From the NCBI GenBank assembly GCA_900766055.1, contig CAAFTZ010000123.1, forward strand, positions 1-10,163: a stretch of DNA of 10,163 bases, in the 5' to 3' direction. The stretch comes from an uncultured Parasutterella sp. (GTDB lineage: Bacteria > Pseudomonadota > Gammaproteobacteria > Burkholderiales > Burkholderiaceae_F). Shown here one piece after another: positions 6,241 through 10,163 of the stretch. The stretch's first letter is position 1; each line of letters opens with the position of its first letter. The translations under genes were made by a program, and so were the position numbers. The notes below the pieces were generated by a model. It searched no databases. It was given only the letters and a program-made list of their open reading frames with translations, and was not told the DNA's origin.

Positions 6241-7551
6241 ATGGTTTGGATTGAATTAGCCGTCATTATTGCGGTCATCATCATCGGTATCCGGTTCGGC
6301 GGATTAGCCATCGGTATGTGGAGCGGAGTAGGTCTGCTCATTCTGGCCTCAGTCATGGGTGTTACGCCGACTAGTCCTCCGATCGACGTTCTGCTGATTA
6401 TTTTTGCGGTTGTGATTGCAGCTTCGACCCTTGAGGTTTCCGGTGGTTTGGAACTTCTGGTTAGAATCGCAGCAAAAGTGATTAAAGCGAATCCGAAATA
6501 CATCACAATCGTCGCTCCGCTGGTTACTTTCCTCTTTACTTTTATGGCCGGTACGGCAAATATCATCTATCCGCTGCAGCCGGTTATTTATGAGGTTGCC
6601 TATTCAGCAGGAATCAGACCGGAAAGACCGATGACAACAGCAACAATGTCCGGAACAATTGCTTTAGCGGCGAGCCCGATTTCCGCAGCTACTGCTGCTT
6701 TTGTCGGATTATTCGCTGCTTATAAGATGAATGACTTCAGTCTTTCCAGCATCATGATTGTGGTGGTTCCTTCAACGTTAGTCGCCATCTTGATTACCAG
6801 TTTCATCATGATGTTCTACGGCAAAGATCTCGACAAAGATCCGGAATACCAAGAACGTCTTAAAAAAGGTCTTGTACAGCCTCCGACACCGATCAGCTCG
6901 AATCCTTTATCCAAATCTGCAAAAACTTCTGTCGTTATTTTCTTGGCCGCGGTTTTACTGATCATGCTGACAGGCTTCTTCCCGCAGCTTCGCGTTATTC
7001 CAGGTGCCAAGTCAGCCCTCAGTATGTCGACCGTCATCGAAATCGTCATGCTGTCCGCAGGTGCTTTGATCTGCTGGATCTGTAAGCCTAAGGTCAATAA
7101 AGTCGCCGACAGTCCGACACTCAGAGCAGGCGTGATCTCTATGGCCGTGATCTTCGGTGTCTGCTGGTTAGCCGATTCTTACATCATGTTCCATAAAGAC
7201 TCCATCATCGAGACTTTAAGTGCCGTTGTGAAAGCACAGCCCTGGACATTTGCCGTTGCCTTGGCTATCGTCGGTGTATTAATTCAGAGCCCCGCAGCCA
7301 CCACTCGTGCCATTATGCCGTTAGGACTTGTTTTAGGAATTTCTCCGTGGCTTCTGATCGCTATGTACCCGGCTACTTGTGCCAGTCCGATTCTCCCGAT
7401 CGGTGGTCCCTCTCTTTCCGGCGTTGCATTTGACCGTTCCGGAACAACTTCCATCGGCAAATACTTTATCGATCAGTCTTATATGGTTCCGATTCTTCTG
7501 ATGATCATTATTTCAGTTGCTTTCGGCCTCGCCATGGTTTCTTTCTTCTAA
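6241..7551 (+). CDS. Anaerobic C4-dicarboxylate transporter, DcuA/DcuB family
   Basis: A 436-aa inner-membrane protein with about ten or more hydrophobic segments. From memory of E. coli DcuB, shared blocks are: 'RFGGLAIGMWSGVGLLIL' (18-35), 'PPIDVLLIIFAVVIAASTLEVSGGL' in type (46-70), 'NPKYITIVAPLVT' (84-96), 'IRPERPM' (125-131), 'ASPISAATAA' (144-153), 'GKDLDKDPEYQ' (194-204) and 'FDRSGTTSIGKYFI' (397-410). The family exchanges aspartate, fumarate or malate for succinate during anaerobic growth. Differences from DcuB include 'AGTANIIYPLQPVIYEV' (103-119), where DcuB has a Gly-His instead of Ala-Asn and Thr-Ile-Leu instead of Pro-Leu-Gln, and the 'ILPIGGPSLSGVAF' stretch (384-397). DcuA versus DcuB cannot be decided, so no symbol is given. 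Start ATG 6241, ribosome site AAGGAG at 6228-6233, spacing 7. Neighbours LysR and AspA support an aspartate/fumarate role. Confidence 0.93.
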   Translation: MVWIELAVIIAVIIIGIRFGGLAIGMWSGVGLLILASVMGVTPTSPPIDVLLIIFAVVIAASTLEVSGGLELLVRIAAKVIKANPKYITIVAPLVTFLFTFMAGTANIIYPLQPVIYEVAYSAGIRPERPMTTATMSGTIALAASPISAATAAFVGLFAAYKMNDFSLSSIMIVVVPSTLVAILITSFIMMFYGKDLDKDPEYQERLKKGLVQPPTPISSNPLSKSAKTSVVIFLAAVLLIMLTGFFPQLRVIPGAKSALSMSTVIEIVMLSAGALICWICKPKVNKVADSPTLRAGVISMAVIFGVCWLADSYIMFHKDSIIETLSAVVKAQPWTFAVALAIVGVLIQSPAATTRAIMPLGLVLGISPWLLIAMYPATCASPILPIGGPSLSGVAFDRSGTTSIGKYFIDQSYMVPILLMIIISVAFGLAMVSFF

Positions 7552-7607
7552 CCGCTAAAAGAAAACTGAATTAGTGTTTAACAGAATCCTTTGAAGTACT
7601 CCTCCAC

Positions 7608-7652
7608 CCGATAGGTCGGACCTTTAAGGCTGTACCGACTTATCGGTTTTTT
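7608..7652 (+). terminator. Rho-independent terminator after dcu
   Basis: CCGATAGGTCGG (7608-7619) pairs with CCGACTTATCGG (7635-7646), 12 bp with one G-U pair and a 15-nt loop, followed by six T (7647-7652). It lies 56 nt after the dcu stop and separates it from the lysR gene. Confidence 0.88.
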
Positions 7653-7658
7653 ATCCTT

Positions 7659-7686
7659 TTGATTTCTGAGGAAAGTCCCTCATTAT
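7659..7686 (+). promoter_or_regulatory. Possible promoter of the LysR gene
   Basis: TTGATT (7659-7664) and CATTAT (7681-7686) are separated by 16 bp, each a four-of-six match to sigma-70 elements. It lies after the dcu terminator and 60 bp before the LysR start. Placement is good but the match is only moderate. Confidence 0.3.
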
Positions 7687-7746
7687 TTTTCGTCATGTGC
7701 TGTGGCAACATAGTTACAACTTCCCGACAGAAGTATCCGACCTGCC

Positions 7747-8703
7747 ATGATTAACTTAGACACCCAAACGCTAAGAATTTTTCTAAAAGTTTTTGAAACG
7801 CAGTCAATGAGAATAGCTGCGCAGGAACTTTCGATTTCTCAAGCAGCCGTTTCCGCCGATATTCGAAAGCTGGAAAAAATAATCGGGGCAAATCTTTTTG
7901 AACGCCATACCAGACCACTTCGTCCAACCTCAGCCGGCAGAGACTTGAGTATCCGCGCATCTGAGATCCTTCAGGCTGCTGAATCTTTGGCACTTATCAA
8001 AAATCAAAGGTCAGCAGAAAAACCGGATCTTTCCCTTTCCATGATTGATTCTATATGCCATTGTGTCGGACCCTATTTGGCTCCCGAAATTCTACCTCTG
8101 GTAAAACATGTCGATATTGCCTGCGGCTTTAGTCATTCGCTTCTTGAAAAGGTCTTGAACGATGAGATTGACATTGCGATTACTGGTGGATTTCACGAGG
8201 CCACAAACCGAATTCAAGGAATCAAGCTTCTTTCTGAAACTTTCATTATTGTTGCACCACCCAATTTTTACGGGTCGATCAATACATTAGCTGATCTTAA
8301 GCGTTTGTCTTCAATGTATCCGTTTATCTATTTGACGCCGAGATGTTTTGACGGAGTCAGAACAGAAAGAATATTGAGACGCTTGGATATCCGAACTCCG
8401 TCAAAGGTACGAATGGAGTCTCCGGGCGTGGCCTTACAGCTTGCTTCTTTAGGAAAAGGCTGGGGCATGTTTGCTCCTTTTGAAATCTATGCCATACCCA
8501 ACAACAACTATAATGTGCTTCTGTTTAAATATCCGGTGGCTTCGATTGGCCGATCCGTGTATCTTCTATACAAACGACCGGAACTTGAGGAGGTAGCTAA
8601 ACAAATTTCGGCTTCTTTCAAAAAGGTCATGTCAGAGATCGTTCTGCCGATGATGGAAAGAAGCTCTCCGATTTTGGCTTCGGCTGCCACTTTAGAAAAC
8701 TAA
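7747..8703 (+). CDS. LysR-type transcriptional regulator
   Basis: A 318-aa protein with the LysR layout. Residues 1-60 form the winged helix-turn-helix ('LRIFLKVFETQSMRIAAQELSIS', 'QAAVSADIRKLEKIIGANLF', 'ERHTRPLRPTSAGR'), then a linker helix to about residue 90 and a periplasmic-binding-protein-like effector domain (about 94-295) with 'EIDIAITGGFH' and 'LLSETFIIVAPP'. Length is normal for the family. The start ATG 7747 has only a weak A/G-rich ribosome site (AGAAG, about 15 nt upstream), suggesting low expression, usual for a regulator. It lies between the dcu transporter (same strand) and aspA (convergent), so aspartate/C4-dicarboxylate genes or the porin/dcu intergenic region are its likely targets; the effector is unknown. 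The last 20 residues extend beyond the usual domain end and are low-complexity. Confidence 0.93.
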   Translation: MINLDTQTLRIFLKVFETQSMRIAAQELSISQAAVSADIRKLEKIIGANLFERHTRPLRPTSAGRDLSIRASEILQAAESLALIKNQRSAEKPDLSLSMIDSICHCVGPYLAPEILPLVKHVDIACGFSHSLLEKVLNDEIDIAITGGFHEATNRIQGIKLLSETFIIVAPPNFYGSINTLADLKRLSSMYPFIYLTPRCFDGVRTERILRRLDIRTPSKVRMESPGVALQLASLGKGWGMFAPFEIYAIPNNNYNVLLFKYPVASIGRSVYLLYKRPELEEVAKQISASFKKVMSEIVLPMMERSSPILASAATLEN

Positions 8704-8751
8704 AAAATCGGCTTAACGAACTCCACCCACGTCGTTAAGCCGATAATTTTT
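8702..8751. terminator. Bidirectional terminator between lysR and aspA
   Basis: Perfect 13-bp stem, ATCGGCTTAACGA (8707-8719) and TCGTTAAGCCGAT (8732-8744), with a 12-nt loop. It is followed by AATTTTT on the + strand and by six U on the minus strand (A-run 8702-8707). It serves both convergent genes; the aspA stop is at 8764. Confidence 0.92.
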
Positions 8752-8763
8752 ACTTTTTCAAGA

Positions 8764-10163
8764 TTAGATCAATTTCTTTTCTTTCTTGAAAGCGTCAACG
8801 ACGGGACCCGCAGCATGCGGATTTGTCATCAGCATCGGATCAACTAGCTTCTTAGCTTCTTCAGCCGTCATAAGGCCCATTTCTACGACAGCTTCACGGA
8901 CGTTCTTGCCGGTCTGTTCGCAGTAATGCGCAACCTTGACGCCCATCGGGTAACCGAGAGCCGTTGCAACGACCGTGCTCAGAGCGATAGAGGAATTGGC
9001 TTCCTGAGCGCATCTTTCTCTGTTGGCTGTCATTCCGTCAACGCAGTAGACACGAAGGATTTCAAGTTCGCTATTAATTAACTGGAAGTTTTCAAACAGG
9101 CACTTGTAGAAAGTTGCATCCCAAACGTTCAGGTCAAGTTCGCCTTCGTCATAGGCCATGGAGATGGCGACGTCATTGCCGACGACCTGATGAGAGATCT
9201 GGATAACCATTTCCGGAACGGTCGGATTGATTTTGCCCGGCATGATGGAGGATCCCGGGGAGAGGGCGGGAACGTTGACTTCCATGAATCCGGAGCGAGG
9301 ACCGGAACCCATCAGTCTGAAGTCCTTGCAAATCTTGGAAAGTGTCATTGCCACCTCTTTAAGAACCCCAGAGACTTCGACAAAGAAATCAGCATTTTGG
9401 AAACCGTCAAAAAGGTTTTCCATAGGTTTGACTTCTTCTCCGTACTGTTTGCTCAGTTCAACATAAAGAGCATCTTTGTAGCCGGGGGCTGCGCTAAAGC
9501 CGGTACCGACAGCGCTGCCGCCCATAACGATTTCGAAGCAGCCGGGACGGAGATGTCTGACTTTTCTTGCCATGCGTTCAACAACAGAAGCGTATCCGCT
9601 GAATTCCTGGCCGAGCGTGAGGGGCAGGGCATCCTGAATGCAGGTTCTTCCGACTTTAACAACATTTTTGAACTCTTCTTCTTTCTTACGTAAAGAAGCA
9701 GCGAGAAGGTCTAACTGTTTGATGAGTTCATCAACGCGGCCGATCATACCGAGGTGAGTTGCGGAGGGAATCGTGTCGTTGGTGGACTGACCCATGTTGA
9801 CATGAGTGTTCGGATGAACTTTTTCCGTCCCTTTGTGGCCGGTCAGGATTTCATTGGCGCGGTTGCCGATGACTTCATTCACATTCATGTTAACGCAGGT
9901 GTAACCGCCGCCCTGCCACATATCGAGCGGGAACTGGTCGTTAAATTTGCCTGTCAGCATTTCATCGCAGGCCTGAGCAATAGCCTTGGAAACATCAGCC
10001 GGCATGGCACCGATCTTACCGTTGGCAATGGCAGCGGCTTTTTTAATCTGTGCCAGTGCATAGTGCATGTCCGGATAGAAAATAACAGGAAGATTTGCTG
10101 TACCTGATACTTTCTCCATACGGTGTGTTTGGATGCCGTAGTACTGGTCGTTCGGTATCTCCA
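8764..10163 (-). CDS. aspA: Aspartate ammonia-lyase (5' end outside window)
   Basis: The frame is open to the window edge: codons upstream of the Met at 10119 read E-I-P-N-D-Q-Y-Y-G-I-Q-T-H-R, the conserved N-terminal block of aspartases, so that Met is internal. 465 residues are visible and only about ten are missing. The enzyme reversibly removes ammonia from L-aspartate to give fumarate in the cytosol as a homotetramer. Motifs: 'DQFPLDMWQGGGYTCVNMNVNEV' in type, 'NMGQSTNDTIPSA' (substrate Ser-Thr-Asn), 'GRTCIQDALPLTLGQEF', and the superfamily signature 'GSSIMPGKINPTVPEMV' (starting near base 9255) with the flexible-loop Ser and Lys. 'VPEMVIQISHQVVGND' is aspartase-like rather than class II fumarase-like. 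Unusual points: Cys after Gly-Arg-Thr where His or Gln is usual, and 'NVWDATFYKCLFENF' where most relatives have N-V-M-x-P. The catalytic core looks intact. Convergent with the LysR gene and near the dcu transporter. Confidence 0.9.
   Translation of the reverse strand, partial: EIPNDQYYGIQTHRMEKVSGTANLPVIFYPDMHYALAQIKKAAAIANGKIGAMPADVSKAIAQACDEMLTGKFNDQFPLDMWQGGGYTCVNMNVNEVIGNRANEILTGHKGTEKVHPNTHVNMGQSTNDTIPSATHLGMIGRVDELIKQLDLLAASLRKKEEEFKNVVKVGRTCIQDALPLTLGQEFSGYASVVERMARKVRHLRPGCFEIVMGGSAVGTGFSAAPGYKDALYVELSKQYGEEVKPMENLFDGFQNADFFVEVSGVLKEVAMTLSKICKDFRLMGSGPRSGFMEVNVPALSPGSSIMPGKINPTVPEMVIQISHQVVGNDVAISMAYDEGELDLNVWDATFYKCLFENFQLINSELEILRVYCVDGMTANRERCAQEANSSIALSTVVATALGYPMGVKVAHYCEQTGKNVREAVVEMGLMTAEEAKKLVDPMLMTNPHAAGPVVDAFKKEKKLI

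Noticed and set aside
9190..9693. Long + strand open frames opposite aspA, the peptidase and the porin
   Set aside because: They are antisense shadows of genes with clear family motifs, and have no ribosome sites or recognisable domains.
8764..10163. Class II fumarase instead of aspartase
   Set aside because: The Q-S-T-N-D and V-P-E-M-V features and the C-terminal region fit aspartase better than fumarase's S-S-N-D and Q-C-E-A-L.
1..10163. CRISPR array, IS element, phage genes, tRNA or rRNA
   Set aside because: No repeat-spacer series, transposase or integrase motifs, terminal inverted repeats, or tRNA-like cloverleaf were seen on either strand.

Overview
The window looks like chromosome of a gut-type betaproteobacterium, most likely the Sutterellaceae (Sutterella/Parasutterella-like). 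This is an inference from a Burkholderiales-type trimeric porin ending in a C-terminal Phe, a Dcu-type C4-dicarboxylate transporter, a LysR regulator and an aspartase in one stretch, with GC content that looks moderate by eye. I see no phage, IS, integrase, CRISPR, tRNA or rRNA signature. I see no clear new defence or biosynthetic system.

Left part (1-2645). The tail of an unidentified + strand gene ends at 83, followed by a bidirectional terminator. Then comes a two-gene minus-strand operon: an unrecognised acidic cytosolic protein (1036-1611) followed by an exported protein with an OB-fold 'tRNA_anti-like' domain (171-1025). A 266-bp divergent intergenic region separates it from a + strand pair: a small exported two-cysteine protein (1878-2345) and an orphan HigA-type antitoxin (2388-2645). 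The functions of the three non-HigA proteins are unknown.

Middle part (2642-6043), all on the minus strand. In order of transcription: a porin, a strong 11-bp hairpin without a U-tract, an M20 metallopeptidase, a second hairpin that overlaps a ribosome binding site, and an EamA/DMT-family transporter broken by two separate one-base frameshifts. Its stop codon overlaps the higA stop codon. The layout could let outer-membrane entry, a hydrolase and an inner-membrane transporter be co-expressed, but the substrate is not known.

Right part (6044-10163). A dense regulatory region between the divergent porin and dcu genes holds a 13-bp direct repeat and a dyad. It is followed by a DcuA/DcuB-family transporter with its terminator, a LysR regulator, a shared bidirectional terminator, and a convergent aspartate ammonia-lyase whose 5' end lies outside the window. 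Together these form a plausible anaerobic aspartate/fumarate module: aspartate is imported in exchange for succinate, deaminated by AspA, and the fumarate used as respiratory electron acceptor, with the LysR protein as candidate regulator.
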